Assembly: GCF_029350975.1 (NCBI RefSeq)
Contig: NZ_JARKMR010000001.1
Location: 310,001-374,000, forward strand
DNA from: Maribacter zhoushanensis
GTDB lineage: Bacteria; Bacteroidota; Bacteroidia; Flavobacteriales; Flavobacteriaceae
DNA: 64,000 bases
Direction of reading: 5' to 3'
How positions within the stretch are numbered: the first letter of the stretch is position 1; each line of letters opens with the position of its first letter. Both the position numbers and the translations under genes were made by a program. The notes beneath the pieces are model-generated. The model had not been told where the DNA came from, did not search any database, and saw only the letters and a list, made by a program, of their open reading frames with translations. Positions 32,785-41,754 of this stretch are shown piece by piece.

Positions 32785-34128
32785 CTAAGGTTGGTGCTGT
32801 TTTGCGTTATCAAATGTCTGATAAAATATTTGTTGGATGGATGAGTGGATATTCAGCTTGTAAATATTGCGATTTTCTCTCGTAGGATATACCCTGTTCG
32901 ATAAGAAAATATACACCAATTGATGCTCTGGATCTGCCCAAACAAATGTGCCTGTAAAACCACTATGCCCAAAACTTGATGCACCTACTTCTGGTGCAGG
33001 GTATGCATTGGCAATTTTAAAGGTGTTATTTTTTAAGTAAGGTTTGTCAAAACCCAAACCTCTTCTATTATCATTATCGGTATATTGTACTTTGGTAAAT
33101 TCTTTAATGGTATTTTCAGAGATGTATTTCTTGCCGGCATAATGGCCGTTTTGCACAAACATTTGCATGATGATCGCTAAATCATCTGCAGTACCAAACA
33201 AACCTGCGTTGCCAGAAATGCCACCTAATAAAGATGCATTTTCATCATGTACCCAACCTTGGGTTAGCGTATGTCTGTAAATAGTATCTGTTTCTGTAGG
33301 TACTATTTTGTTGTTAAAATTTTTGGTGCTTGGCAGAAAACCAAAGGTTTTCATACCAAGTGGTTTGTAAAATTCTTGTTTCATATAATTTTCATATGGT
33401 ACACCGGTTATTTGAGTAATCAGTTCCGGAAAAATAAGAAATGTGAGTCCGGAATATTTGTATTTTTTCTCTGCGGATACCTTAGAACGATTTATGATGC
33501 GGTACATTTTATGGTTGAATCTATTTTTTACATAGATACCTTCATAGGCTTCGTTAGTAAATCGGCGGTTAGATTTATTACGAACAAACCTCTTTTTAAA
33601 CCGACCGTTTTTTTTTAAGGTTTTACTTAAGAATACAATGTAAGGTTCTAGACCAGCTTGATGTGCCAATATCTCACGAAGCGTAATGTTTACTTTATCT
33701 TTTTGACTTTTCCAAGGTTTCCAATAGGTACTGAATGGAACATCTAAATTGAGCTTGCCTTCATCTACTAATTTCATAATTGCAGGTAGCGGACCTAAAA
33801 TTTTGGTGACCGATGCCAAATCATAAATATCATTTAGGGCAACAGGCTGAATGCTATCGTAGGTGTGAAATCCGTATGCTTCATGAAAAATGATATTCCC
33901 TTCTTTTGCAATTAACACCTGCGCCCCTGGGAAAGCGTTATTTTTTATACCAGTTGTTACAATACTATCCACTTTTTGATAAACAAAAGCAGAATCTAAC
34001 TCATAAGCCGCCAATGAAGATGCTTGTAAACTAGAACCTGCCGGAAGCAAAAGTGGTTGCGCTTTTTGAACTTGCGCCACTAGCGCAGCACAAAATAAAC
34101 CAAAAAGTATAAAAAGATAGTTGCGCAT
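32785..34128 (-). CDS. Serine hydrolase of the beta-lactamase/class C family
   Basis: A 447-residue exported penicillin-recognising-type serine hydrolase. A signal peptide covers about 1-19. The first motif is SVTK (S106-K109 in YDLASVTKI), the second is the Tyr of KYSGLTF, and a C-terminal HSGFTG (His-x-Gly) stands for KTG. It likely acts as a peptidase or esterase in the periplasm, possibly on peptidoglycan; many Bacteroidota relatives are fused behind a glycosidase, here the domain stands alone. It sits 11 bases downstream of hemB and is probably cotranscribed with it, although no functional link to heme is known. Confidence 0.88.
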   Translation of the reverse strand: MRNYLFILFGLFCAALVAQVQKAQPLLLPAGSSLQASSLAAYELDSAFVYQKVDSIVTTGIKNNAFPGAQVLIAKEGNIIFHEAYGFHTYDSIQPVALNDIYDLASVTKILGPLPAIMKLVDEGKLNLDVPFSTYWKPWKSQKDKVNITLREILAHQAGLEPYIVFLSKTLKKNGRFKKRFVRNKSNRRFTNEAYEGIYVKNRFNHKMYRIINRSKVSAEKKYKYSGLTFLIFPELITQITGVPYENYMKQEFYKPLGMKTFGFLPSTKNFNNKIVPTETDTIYRHTLTQGWVHDENASLLGGISGNAGLFGTADDLAIIMQMFVQNGHYAGKKYISENTIKEFTKVQYTDNDNRRGLGFDKPYLKNNTFKIANAYPAPEVGASSFGHSGFTGTFVWADPEHQLVYIFLSNRVYPTRENRNIYKLNIHSSIQQIFYQTFDNAKQHQP

Positions 34129-34139
34129 GTAAATAGGGT

Positions 34140-35129
34140 TTAACCTAATAGTTTTACCGCATCTTTTGCAAAGTAGCTGGCTATGATGTTAGCACCTGCT
34201 CTTTTAATTGCGGTCAGTTGTTCCATCATTACGGCATCATGATCTAGCCATCCTTTTTCAGCGGCTGCTTTCACCATGGCATATTCACCAGAAACTTGAT
34301 ATACGGCAACCGGTACATCTACTTCGTTCTTTATTTCACGAACAATATCTAGGTAGCACAACCCTGGTTTTACCATCACAATATCGGCACCTTCATCAAT
34401 ATCCATCTGTGTTTCACGAATGGCTTCAAAACGGTTGGCATAATCCATCTGGTACGTTTTTTTATCCTTAGGTACATTTTTGATATCTACAGGAGCAGAA
34501 TCTAGCGCATCTCTAAACGGACCGTAGAAGGCACTGGCATATTTTGCGCTGTACGCCATAATACCCGTATTTAAGTAACCTTCATCTTCCAAAGCTTCAC
34601 GAATGCTAAGAATACGACCATCCATCATATCACTTGGAGCAACAAAATCTGCACCTGCCTTGGCATGAGAAACACTCATTTCAGTTAAAACATCTACACT
34701 CTCGTCATTTAGAATTAATCCGTCTGCAACAATACCGTCATGACCGTAAGAAGAGTAGGGATCAAGGGCAACATCTGTCATCACCAACATATCTGGACAA
34801 GCATTTTTAACCGTTTTAATGGCCAATTGCATTAATCCGTTTTCGTTCAATGCCTCAGAACCTTGGTTATCCTTTAAATTGTCCGGTATTTTCACGAACA
34901 ATAAAACAGAACGTAGCCCCATTTGCCAGAGTTCTTTTACCTCTTTGGTTAAATTATCCAGACTAAGACGGTAATAGTTGGGCATAGAAGGTATTTCTTC
35001 TTTAATGCCCTTGCCTTCCACTACAAAAAGCGGAACCAAAAAATCATTTGGAGATATAATGGTTTCTCGAACTAAACTACGTAGGGCTTCTGAGGTTCTT
35101 AATCTTCTTGGGCGTATAAGTGGGTACAT
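34140..35129 (-). CDS. hemB: Porphobilinogen synthase (delta-aminolevulinate dehydratase)
   Basis: Condenses two aminolevulinate molecules to porphobilinogen. The 329-residue protein carries both active-site lysines: K196 in AYSAKYASAFYGP and K254 in VMVKPGLCYLD (the Schiff base). The metal loop reads DVALDPYSSYGHDG at about 119-132, with Ala/Asp in place of the cysteines of zinc-type enzymes, so the enzyme is of the magnesium or metal-independent class. Other conserved blocks are SDMMDGRI and PFRDAL. It lies in the minus-strand heme block, downstream of a small basic protein gene, and precedes the serine hydrolase by 11 bases. Confidence 0.97.
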   Translation of the reverse strand: MYPLIRPRRLRTSEALRSLVRETIISPNDFLVPLFVVEGKGIKEEIPSMPNYYRLSLDNLTKEVKELWQMGLRSVLLFVKIPDNLKDNQGSEALNENGLMQLAIKTVKNACPDMLVMTDVALDPYSSYGHDGIVADGLILNDESVDVLTEMSVSHAKAGADFVAPSDMMDGRILSIREALEDEGYLNTGIMAYSAKYASAFYGPFRDALDSAPVDIKNVPKDKKTYQMDYANRFEAIRETQMDIDEGADIVMVKPGLCYLDIVREIKNEVDVPVAVYQVSGEYAMVKAAAEKGWLDHDAVMMEQLTAIKRAGANIIASYFAKDAVKLLG

Positions 35130-35147
35130 AATGCTATATTTTATTAC

Positions 35148-35297
35148 TTATTGAGATTCTTGACTCTTTTTGATAATACTTTTTAAACGTTCTTTTCTAA
35201 GCGCAGCTTCCTTTTTCAACTTGTTTTTCTTCCGCTCCATGAGCTTGGCATGCTTTGCTTTGTTCAATGTGTTTTTAGCCTTGCCTTTTTTTGCCAT
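35148..35297 (-). CDS. Small lysine-rich hypothetical protein
   Basis: A 49-residue protein starting at the ATG at 35297 (MAKKGKAKNTLNKAKHAKL) and ending KSIIKKSQESQ. About a third of residues are Lys or Arg; it is predicted to be one long charged helix and could bind nucleic acid. The frame can be extended upstream to a TTG at 35342, giving 64 residues, but that start lies on a promoter-like TAGACTTTG segment. It lies 18 bases before the hemB start and is probably cotranscribed with it. No family is recognised, and coding status rests on composition and position only. Confidence 0.5.
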   Translation of the reverse strand: MAKKGKAKNTLNKAKHAKLMERKKNKLKKEAALRKERLKSIIKKSQESQ

Positions 35298-35483
35298 ACC
35301 GGAATATTTAGATTCAAACGCTTTATTGCTTTTTGTCTGCAAAGTCTAGACTTTACTTCATCAAAGCATTTGTATCTTGAAGTTATACAAAAATAGGTGA
35401 ATTTGAATAATAGCTATTAGTGTAACAATTTAATTTTAGGGGCTTTTGGTTAAATTGAAGCGGATTAAAATTTAGAGAAAAAT

Positions 35484-36272
35484 TTAAATTTCTATTTCAC
35501 CAACCAAATAACAAACTCCTTTACCCGATATTTTTACGCGGTCTCCAAGATATTCGCATTGTAGATCACCACCACGTTCAGATAGTTGTTTTGCAATTAG
35601 TACTTTCTTATTCAATTTCTCTGACCAATATGGTGTTAAGGTGGTGTGTGCAGATCCGGTAACCGGGTCTTCTGGAATACCGCATTGCGGTGCAAAAAAG
35701 CGTGAGACAAAATCTACTTCATTGCCTTTTGCCGTAACAATGACGCCTCTACAATCCAATTCATTCAATAAATGAAAATTAGGAGTAATGGCTTCTATTT
35801 CCTCTTGAAATTCATAAATAAGCATATAGTCGGTCTTTCCTTTGAATGTTTCTGACGGTTGTTTGCCTATTGCTTTTGTAATGTTTGTTTGCTCAGAAAC
35901 AGGTATTAAATCATCCGTTGGGAAGTCCATGGTTAATAATCCCGATTCACTTTTTTGGACTAATAACTCTCCACTTCTTGGAGAAATAAACCGTAAGGTA
36001 TTTTCATTGTAATCGTAGTAATTGTAGAGTGTAAAGGCAGTAGCGAGGGTAGCATGCCCACAAAGATCAACTTCTATTTCTGGTGTAAACCACCTAAGCT
36101 CATAATGGTCTTTGTTTTTAACTGCAAAAGCAGTTTCCGCTAAATTATTTTCAGCGGCTATTTTTTGCATTACTTCAGTTTCTAGCCAATTTTCTAGAAT
36201 ACAAACCGCTGCAGGATTTCCGCTAAATAGCTTTTCTGTAAACGCGTCTATTTGATAAATTTTCTGTTTCAT
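35484..36272 (-). CDS. PhzF family isomerase/epimerase-like protein
   Basis: A 262-residue member of the PhzF (phenazine biosynthesis-like, diaminopimelate-epimerase fold) family. The N-terminal YQIDAFTEKLFSGNPAAVC, the catalytic Glu in NNLAETAFAV, the DLCGHATLATAF motif and CGIPEDPVTGSAHTTL near the C-terminus are all present. Most members outside phenazine clusters have unknown substrates; no phenazine genes are nearby, so a housekeeping isomerase role is likelier. The ATG at 36272 is chosen; an ATT six bases upstream is in frame but not needed. It follows the DUF4421 gene by six bases on the same strand. Confidence 0.92.
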   Translation of the reverse strand: MKQKIYQIDAFTEKLFSGNPAAVCILENWLETEVMQKIAAENNLAETAFAVKNKDHYELRWFTPEIEVDLCGHATLATAFTLYNYYDYNENTLRFISPRSGELLVQKSESGLLTMDFPTDDLIPVSEQTNITKAIGKQPSETFKGKTDYMLIYEFQEEIEAITPNFHLLNELDCRGVIVTAKGNEVDFVSRFFAPQCGIPEDPVTGSAHTTLTPYWSEKLNKKVLIAKQLSERGGDLQCEYLGDRVKISGKGVCYLVGEIEI

Positions 36273-36278
36273 AATCAA

Positions 36279-37223
36279 TTACTCTATTCCTAATTTACGA
36301 CTTAATTCATCAGCTTTCTGAAGCCATTTTTTAGGTGCATCAAATCTGTAGCCCACGTAAAATTCTAAAAAACTTATAGAGTCGTCTAAAATGAAATTTT
36401 CATCGGAGGTATGACTTAATAATTGTGTGTTTATGTTGACTCCACCAAAAAAGTTTTCTGAATTATAACCACCGGTCATTCTAAAAATCAGTTGTGCGAG
36501 TCCGTTAAACGAAGTTTTTCCTTCTGTTTTTGATAGATTAAATCCTAATCCGCCTGTTGCACCCGCGGAGACAAGATAGTTTTCGTCAAAAATCCAATTG
36601 TAATAATACCCAGGACCAATGGCTAGTTTAAATGATTTCTCCAATTGATTGTCTATAATAGGATCTTCTAACCTAAATTTGGTGTAGTAATAGGATATGC
36701 TGGGTATAAAACTGCCAACACTCTGTTTTTGCCACTCGTTCTGAAATCCGATGGCACGAAACGAAAAGTCTTCATTAAATATGTAACTAGATGTTCCGCC
36801 AATTTTAAAGGTTCTTAAATCATCTACGGGTAAGGTTAGCTCTGATGTTCTAATGAAGAACCCCTTCTGTTTGTAGATGTCTAAGGTCTGCATATACTGA
36901 CCAAAAAATGTTCGTATGTTGAAAGTAATTAATTTAGAATCTCCGTTGTCTTTATTTTCCGATAAAAAATTGGGAGCATAGCCAAAATCAACTTCCAGAA
37001 ACCGAAATAGAACAGATACGCCTAAATAACTTTTATCGTTGGGTATAAATTCCGTCTTGTTGCGTGTTATCTTGTCCCTAACGGTAAAACTATTAGATGT
37101 GGTCTGTAATGATAGCCTAACGGTTACCTTATCAGGAAAAGCTTCTTTGTAACGTGAATTTTGAGCAGAACATATACAAATTGAGCAAAGTAAACTCAAT
37201 GTTAGTAGTGTTCTTAAACCCAT
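36279..37223 (-). CDS. DUF4421-like outer-membrane protein
   Basis: A 314-residue exported protein. A signal peptide runs to about residue 20 (CSAQ). The mature part has features of DUF4421 by recognition: SLQTTSNSFTVRDKITRN, NDKSYLGVSVLFRFLEVDFGYAP and a TFFGQYMQTLDIYKQKGFF segment. Alternating strands and the ending FLEFYVGYRFDAP suggest an outer-membrane barrel with a periplasmic helix at the C-terminus. The family function is unknown. The start overlaps the end of hemF by 10 bases, so it is translationally coupled to the heme genes. This links an envelope protein to heme synthesis only by position. Confidence 0.75.
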   Translation of the reverse strand: MGLRTLLTLSLLCSICICSAQNSRYKEAFPDKVTVRLSLQTTSNSFTVRDKITRNKTEFIPNDKSYLGVSVLFRFLEVDFGYAPNFLSENKDNGDSKLITFNIRTFFGQYMQTLDIYKQKGFFIRTSELTLPVDDLRTFKIGGTSSYIFNEDFSFRAIGFQNEWQKQSVGSFIPSISYYYTKFRLEDPIIDNQLEKSFKLAIGPGYYYNWIFDENYLVSAGATGGLGFNLSKTEGKTSFNGLAQLIFRMTGGYNSENFFGGVNINTQLLSHTSDENFILDDSISFLEFYVGYRFDAPKKWLQKADELSRKLGIE

Positions 37224-38116
37224 GCTTTTGGTTCTTTTAGAACTTGTAACAAACGTTCTTCTTCACTACCATTTTCCGGTTGATGGTCATAGCGCCATTG
37301 TACATGTGGTGGTAGGCTCATTAAAATACTCTCTATTCTACCATTGGTCTTTAACCCGAATAAAGTTCCCTTGTCATGAACTAGGTTAAATTCTACGTAT
37401 CTACCTCTTCTAATTTCTTGCCAATCTCGTTGCTCTTTACTGTATTCAAGGTCTTTTCTTTTTGTAACGATTGGTACATAACAGTCTAAGAAACTGTTGC
37501 CCACTTCAGTAACGAAGTTGTACCAGGCTTGCATATCCATTTCTGGTGTTGCTTTGCAATAGTCGAAAAATAGACCGCCAAGACCACGTGCTTCGTTTCT
37601 ATGCGTGTTCCAGAAATATTCGTCGCAACGTTTTTTATAGGTATCGTAAAAGTTAGGATTGTGTTTGTCGCAAGCATCTTTACATACTTGATGAAAATGA
37701 ACGGCATCTTCGTCAAATAGGTAATAGGGAGTCAAATCTTGCCCGCCGCCAAACCACTGGTCTACAATTTCACCATCTTTCCCGTACATTTCAAAATAGC
37801 GCCAGTTGGCGTGAACCGTTGGCACCATTGGGTTCTTTGGATGTAATACTAAACTTAGTCCGCAGGCGAAAAAATTAGCATCTTCTACTCCAAAATAAGC
37901 TTTCATACTATCCGGAAGCTCACCATGTACACCAGATATATTTACGCCACCTTTTTCAAAAACACTACCATTTTCAATTACTCTTGTTCTACCGCCGCCA
38001 CCTTCTGGACGTACCCAAATGTCTTCTTGAAAAGTAGCAGTACCGTCTACTTCCTCTAACTTAGAAGTAATTGTATCTTGAAGTTTTTCTATGTAAGCGT
38101 AAAATTTATCTTTCAT
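37214..38116 (-). CDS. hemF: Oxygen-dependent coproporphyrinogen III oxidase
   Basis: Oxidatively decarboxylates coproporphyrinogen III to protoporphyrinogen IX using O2. The 300-residue protein has the conserved blocks EDIWVRPEGGGGRTRVIENG, GVNISGVHGELP, HANWRYFE, WFGGGQDLTPYYLF, ARGLGGLFFDY, RRGRYVEFNLVHDKGTLFGL and MSLPPHVQWRYDH. No radical-SAM HemN is in the window, so this locus relies on oxygen for this step. It overlaps the GNAT gene upstream by 11 bases and the DUF4421 gene downstream by 10 bases, indicating an operon. Confidence 0.97.
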   Translation of the reverse strand: MKDKFYAYIEKLQDTITSKLEEVDGTATFQEDIWVRPEGGGGRTRVIENGSVFEKGGVNISGVHGELPDSMKAYFGVEDANFFACGLSLVLHPKNPMVPTVHANWRYFEMYGKDGEIVDQWFGGGQDLTPYYLFDEDAVHFHQVCKDACDKHNPNFYDTYKKRCDEYFWNTHRNEARGLGGLFFDYCKATPEMDMQAWYNFVTEVGNSFLDCYVPIVTKRKDLEYSKEQRDWQEIRRGRYVEFNLVHDKGTLFGLKTNGRIESILMSLPPHVQWRYDHQPENGSEEERLLQVLKEPKAWV

Positions 38117-38648
38117 TCTCTAAGATATAAAGTTCCATATCTAACGGGTCTTCGTTAGGCGGAGTGTGTTCTTTTAATAGTGTCTCTTTCCAAATATAGC
38201 CACAATTTTCTGCTACCTTAATACTGCCGAGATTTGTTTTGTGTACAAGTATTCTAAGTCGTTTTAGCTGTTGTTCGTTCAGTCCCCATTCTGATATGGT
38301 TTTAACGGCTTTGGTAGCTAAACCTTTATTTTTATGGGTATATGCCGTGCAATATGCAACTTCAGCTTCTTTTGTAGCTCGTCTCAATTCTTTCAAATAA
38401 ACCAAGCCTACAATGTTTCTATTTTCAGATTCTTTAAGTGTGAACAAATACTCTTTGCCCGATAGAAAATCCGATACTTTTTCAAGAACAAAAATGTTGG
38501 ACAATGTCGGATTCAAATTTGCAGCGACTGTCTTAGGAAAGTACCTTTTTATATAATCTGCATTTGCACAAATAAAATCGCATAAACGCCATCCATCTCT
38601 TTCTGAAATCGGATTTATTTCGAAATCTTGAAGTTGAAATGAATTCAT
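38106..38648 (-). CDS. GNAT family N-acetyltransferase
   Basis: A 180-residue acetyl-CoA-dependent transferase of the ribosomal-protein acetyltransferase (RimJ/RimL-like) group. Visible blocks are NIVGLVYLKELRRATKEAEVAYC (strands 4 and 5), the acetyl-CoA loop TAYTHKNKGLATKAVKTISEWG with its K/R-G-L/x-A pattern, and LVHKTNLGSIKVAENCGYIWKETL, the usual family ending. The acetyl acceptor is unknown. It lies between hemE and hemF and overlaps hemF by 11 bases, so it is carried on the heme transcript. Confidence 0.9.
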   Translation of the reverse strand: MNSFQLQDFEINPISERDGWRLCDFICANADYIKRYFPKTVAANLNPTLSNIFVLEKVSDFLSGKEYLFTLKESENRNIVGLVYLKELRRATKEAEVAYCTAYTHKNKGLATKAVKTISEWGLNEQQLKRLRILVHKTNLGSIKVAENCGYIWKETLLKEHTPPNEDPLDMELYILENER

Positions 38649-38697
38649 AGTACAATGATAATATCGGCTGTAATTTGTCTAATTCATTAAACTGCAA

Positions 38698-39729
38698 CTA
38701 GTCTTGCTTATATTCTTTAACGGCGTCAATAAAAGCTTTGGCATTTTCTACAGGTACATTTGGTAAAATACCGTGACCTAAGTTGACCACGTAACTATCC
38801 TTACCAAATTCATTGATCATTTGGTGTACCATCTTCTTAATTTCAGAAGGCGGGGATAATAAACGTGATGGGTCAAAGTTACCTTGTAAGGTAATTTTGC
38901 CGCCACTTAAATAACGTGCGTTTCTAGCGGAGCAAGTCCAGTCCACACCCAATGCGGAAGCACCTGATTTTGCCATATCGCTTAAAGCGAACCAGCATCC
39001 TTTTCCAAATACGATAACCGGAGCTTCGTCTTTTAAAGCATCTATTATTTGCTGTATATATTTCCAAGAGAACTCTTGATAATCTGTTGGGGACAACATG
39101 CCACCCCAAGAATCGAATACTTGTACTGCATTTACACCTGCAGCAACTTTTGCTTTTAGATATGCAATAGTAGTATCGGTAATTTTTTGAAGCAGTTCAT
39201 GCGCAACTACAGGCTGCGTAAAGCATAGTTCTTTAGCTTTATCAAATGTTTTACTGCCTTGACCTTGCACACAGTAACATAGAATTGTCCATGGTGAACC
39301 GGCAAAACCTATTAACGGAACTTCGTCGTTCAGTTTTTCTTTAGTGGCTTTTATGGCTTCCATCACATAACCTAAGGTTTCGTGAACATCTGGTACAATT
39401 ACGCTATCCAAATCTTTTTGATTACGAATAGGATTCGGTAAATAAGGACCAAAATTTGGTTTCATTTCCACATGAATGTTCATTGCTTGTGGAATCACCA
39501 AAATATCACTGAATAGTATAGCGGCATCCATACCGTATCTACGGATGGGTTGTACCGTAATTTCAGATGCCAACTCAGGAGTCTGACATCTGGTAAAGAA
39601 GTCATACTTTTCTTTGATGGCCATAAATTCAGGTAAATATCTACCTGCCTGGCGCATCATCCATACTGGTGGTCTTTCTACAGTTTCACCTTTTAATGCT
39701 TTTAGAAATAAGTCGTTTTTTAAGCTCAT
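38698..39729 (-). CDS. hemE: Uroporphyrinogen decarboxylase
   Basis: Removes four acetate carboxyls from uroporphyrinogen III to make coproporphyrinogen III. The 343-residue protein begins with the signature [17 protein letters not shown], in which the Arg residues bind substrate. Further conserved blocks are [15 protein letters not shown] (catalytic Asp), [32 protein letters not shown] (active-site Tyr/Ser region) and [15 protein letters not shown]. It is in the heme block; the gap between it and hemCD upstream is entirely occupied by the four-helix-bundle insertion. Confidence 0.97.
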   Translation of the reverse strand: MSLKNDLFLKALKGETVERPPVWMMRQAGRYLPEFMAIKEKYDFFTRCQTPELASEITVQPIRRYGMDAAILFSDILVIPQAMNIHVEMKPNFGPYLPNPIRNQKDLDSVIVPDVHETLGYVMEAIKATKEKLNDEVPLIGFAGSPWTILCYCVQGQGSKTFDKAKELCFTQPVVAHELLQKITDTTIAYLKAKVAAGVNAVQVFDSWGGMLSPTDYQEFSWKYIQQIIDALKDEAPVIVFGKGCWFALSDMAKSGASALGVDWTCSARNARYLSGGKITLQGNFDPSRLLSPPSEIKKMVHQMINEFGKDSYVVNLGHGILPNVPVENAKAFIDAVKEYKQD

Positions 39730-39739
39730 ATTTTGTGAT

Positions 39740-39777
39740 AGCTTTTAGCTGCTAGCTCTTGGCTTTTAGCTATTTTT
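39740..39777 (+). repeat. Left arm of inverted repeat flanking the four-helix-bundle gene
   Basis: AGCTTTTAGCTGCTAGCTC followed by TTGGCTTTTAGCTATTTTT. It is an imperfect inverted complement of 40131-40167. On the minus strand it includes the last two codons and the stop of the small gene. Confidence 0.75.
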
Positions 39778-40122
39778 TATTTTACTAATTAGACTATTGA
39801 TCATTTTAGATTCTATTGAGATCAAGTTGAAAATTGACTTCAATTCTTCACTATCTAAAAATTTCAATTCTTCTGATATTATCAATTGAGTTTCTACTTC
39901 AAAAAGAGAACCTAGTGCAATCTCTAAAAATCGTTTAAATTCAACTTCACTATTTCTGCTGCATCCTTCTGCGATATTTGAAGGAACTGAAACAGCAGCT
40001 CTTGAAAGTTGACTTTTAAGTCCGAATTTTTCTTCGTTTGGCAACTTTTGAATTAAACTATAAACATGCTTGACGATGGTGATTCCATTTTTCCATATTT
40101 CAAGCTTTTTAAAGTCCCTCAT
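39766..40122 (-). CDS. Four-helix-bundle protein (23S rRNA intervening-sequence family)
   Basis: A 118-residue helical protein of the family first seen in 23S rRNA intervening sequences. The family core is present: MRDFKKLEIWKNGITIVKHVY, LKSQLSRAAVSVPSNIAEGCSR, EFKRFLEIALGSLFEVETQL and a C-terminal LISKIKNS. The pentameric bundle fold is shared with Avd accessory proteins, but there is no reverse transcriptase nearby. Flanking inverted repeats (39740-39777 and 40131-40167) enclose the gene, and the unit fits exactly between hemE and hemCD, as if inserted. Related genes occur in many scattered Bacteroidota loci. Function is unknown. Confidence 0.9.
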   Translation of the reverse strand: MRDFKKLEIWKNGITIVKHVYSLIQKLPNEEKFGLKSQLSRAAVSVPSNIAEGCSRNSEVEFKRFLEIALGSLFEVETQLIISEELKFLDSEELKSIFNLISIESKMINSLISKIKNS

Positions 40123-40130
40123 AATTTATT

Positions 40131-40167
40131 AAAAATAGCCAAAGGCTAGCAGCCAACAGCTAAAGGC
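40131..40167 (+). repeat. Right arm of inverted repeat flanking the four-helix-bundle gene
   Basis: AAAAATAGCCAAAGGCTAGC followed by AGCCAACAGCTAAAGGC. Its reverse complement aligns with 39740-39777 with few mismatches. Each arm also contains short internal repeats of the AGC(C/T)nnnAGC type. Confidence 0.75.
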
Positions 40168-40173
40168 GATTTA

Positions 40174-41754
40174 TTAATCTTGATAATCCGCATTCACCAA
40201 TTCAATAACACTTTCTACAGTAGGTATTTTGGCAACTTTAACTTCTTTGAAATGTTCTCTAGCTGCTTTTGCCGTAGTTTCACCAATACAGTAGGCAATC
40301 CTATCAGTTGAATTTTCTTTAAGGTAACTTTCAACGTTAGACGGGCTGAAGAACATAATGCCTTTTGCGCTTGCCGGTATTGCTTTACCAGAAAGTTTAG
40401 TTCTATATGCTTCTATAGCGTTGACTTCAATATTGTTTTCTTCTAAAATGTTGGGTAGCTCTTCTAAACTTAGATTACCATGAAAATAGGTAACCTCCGT
40501 ACCATCAATAAACTCAACTAAATGGTTGGCTAAATCTTTTGCATTGTTTTCATAATGCGTGATTTTACCGAATGCATTTTTTAATAGTCTTCGAGTTTTT
40601 CTACCTACACAGTAAATATTTTCAAAATCTAATTCTGCTGCGCTTCTACTGGCTAAAACTGCTTCAACCGCATTTCTACTGGTAAAGACAACATTTTTAT
40701 GTGTCTTTTTCAATACGATCGGCGAAATACGATTCGGATTAATTTTTATAAAATCGTCTGAATCTGCATTTACAGATATGTTTAATAATAACTGTTGCTG
40801 TGGAGTCAGTTTCTTGGTAGAAAATACATTTACCTCTAAACCGGCATTTGCCAATTCCGTCATTAATCTTTTTCCTCCTCTAGCTAAAATACTTTTGGCA
40901 CAGTCAATACCTAAATTTTGGTGTTTGCCTAGTGGTGCAGTTAATTCAGCTTCCAGCTTTTTACTTCCGTCAACATTTAACAACACCCCTTTGAGCGTAA
41001 CAATATTTTCTTTGTTGATATATGATAATGCACCGATCGGTGCACTGCAACCACCTTCTAATTCTCTTAGGAACTCTCTTTCTAAGGTAACGCAGGTATC
41101 CGTTTCTTTATGGTTCAATGCTGCACAAGCTTCACGAATTTCTTCATCTTCTTCCATGGCAACTACCATGATGGCCCCTTGTGCAGGTGCAGGTAACATC
41201 CAAGTTAGTCCTATAGTATTTTCTGGTTCTAAACCAATACGTTCCAGACCAGCTGCAGCGAAAATAGCGCCGTTCCATTCGTTGTTGTACAATTTTTCTA
41301 AACGGCTATTCACATTTCCCCTTAAATCAACAATAGTATGTGTGGGGTATCTGTTAAGCCATTGCGCCTGTCTACGTAAACTACCGGTTGCAATAACGGC
41401 ATCTCTAGAACCTAAAAATTCTTCATTGTCCTTGAACGCCATAATGTCCATGTAATTGCCACGCTTTAAAACAGCAGCTTTTACAATTCCTTGTGGCAAG
41501 GCAGTTGGTACATCTTTCATGGAATGTACCGCAATATCAATATCACCATTGATCATGGCAACGTCTAACGTTTTGGTAAAAACGCCGGTAATTCCTAATT
41601 CATATAAAGGCTTATCTAGTATAAGGTCTCCTGTGGATTTTACAGGAACCAGTTTTACGGTATGACCTAATTTTTGAAGTTGATCTTTTACGGTATTCGC
41701 CTGCCATAGCGCTAATTCGCTATCGCGTGTGCCTAATCGTATTACTTTACTCAT
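40174..41754 (-). CDS. hemC: Fused hydroxymethylbilane synthase and uroporphyrinogen III synthase
   Basis: A 526-residue bifunctional protein. Residues 1-310 are porphobilinogen deaminase: RLGTRDSELALWQAN, HSMKDVPT, ATGSLRRQAQW, and GGCSAPIGAL with dipyrromethane cofactor Cys236. Residues about 330-526 match uroporphyrinogen III synthase (HemD): NVVFTSRNAVEAVL, IYCVGRKTRRLL, YFHGNLSLEELPNIL, IMFFSPSNVESYL and AYCIGETTAKAARE. The fusion would make and then cyclise hydroxymethylbilane in one protein. The ATG overlaps the hemA stop by four bases, so the two are translationally coupled. Confidence 0.93.
   Translation of the reverse strand: MSKVIRLGTRDSELALWQANTVKDQLQKLGHTVKLVPVKSTGDLILDKPLYELGITGVFTKTLDVAMINGDIDIAVHSMKDVPTALPQGIVKAAVLKRGNYMDIMAFKDNEEFLGSRDAVIATGSLRRQAQWLNRYPTHTIVDLRGNVNSRLEKLYNNEWNGAIFAAAGLERIGLEPENTIGLTWMLPAPAQGAIMVVAMEEDEEIREACAALNHKETDTCVTLEREFLRELEGGCSAPIGALSYINKENIVTLKGVLLNVDGSKKLEAELTAPLGKHQNLGIDCAKSILARGGKRLMTELANAGLEVNVFSTKKLTPQQQLLLNISVNADSDDFIKINPNRISPIVLKKTHKNVVFTSRNAVEAVLASRSAAELDFENIYCVGRKTRRLLKNAFGKITHYENNAKDLANHLVEFIDGTEVTYFHGNLSLEELPNILEENNIEVNAIEAYRTKLSGKAIPASAKGIMFFSPSNVESYLKENSTDRIAYCIGETTAKAAREHFKEVKVAKIPTVESVIELVNADYQD

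Noticed and set aside
39766-40122. Diversity-generating retroelement accessory gene (avd)
   Set aside because: The bundle fold is shared, but no reverse transcriptase, template repeat or variable repeat was seen near it.
40778-41455. Long plus-strand open frame antisense to hemCD
   Set aside because: The minus strand encodes an unmistakable HemC/HemD; the antisense frame is a shadow with Ser/Pro-rich composition typical of such frames.
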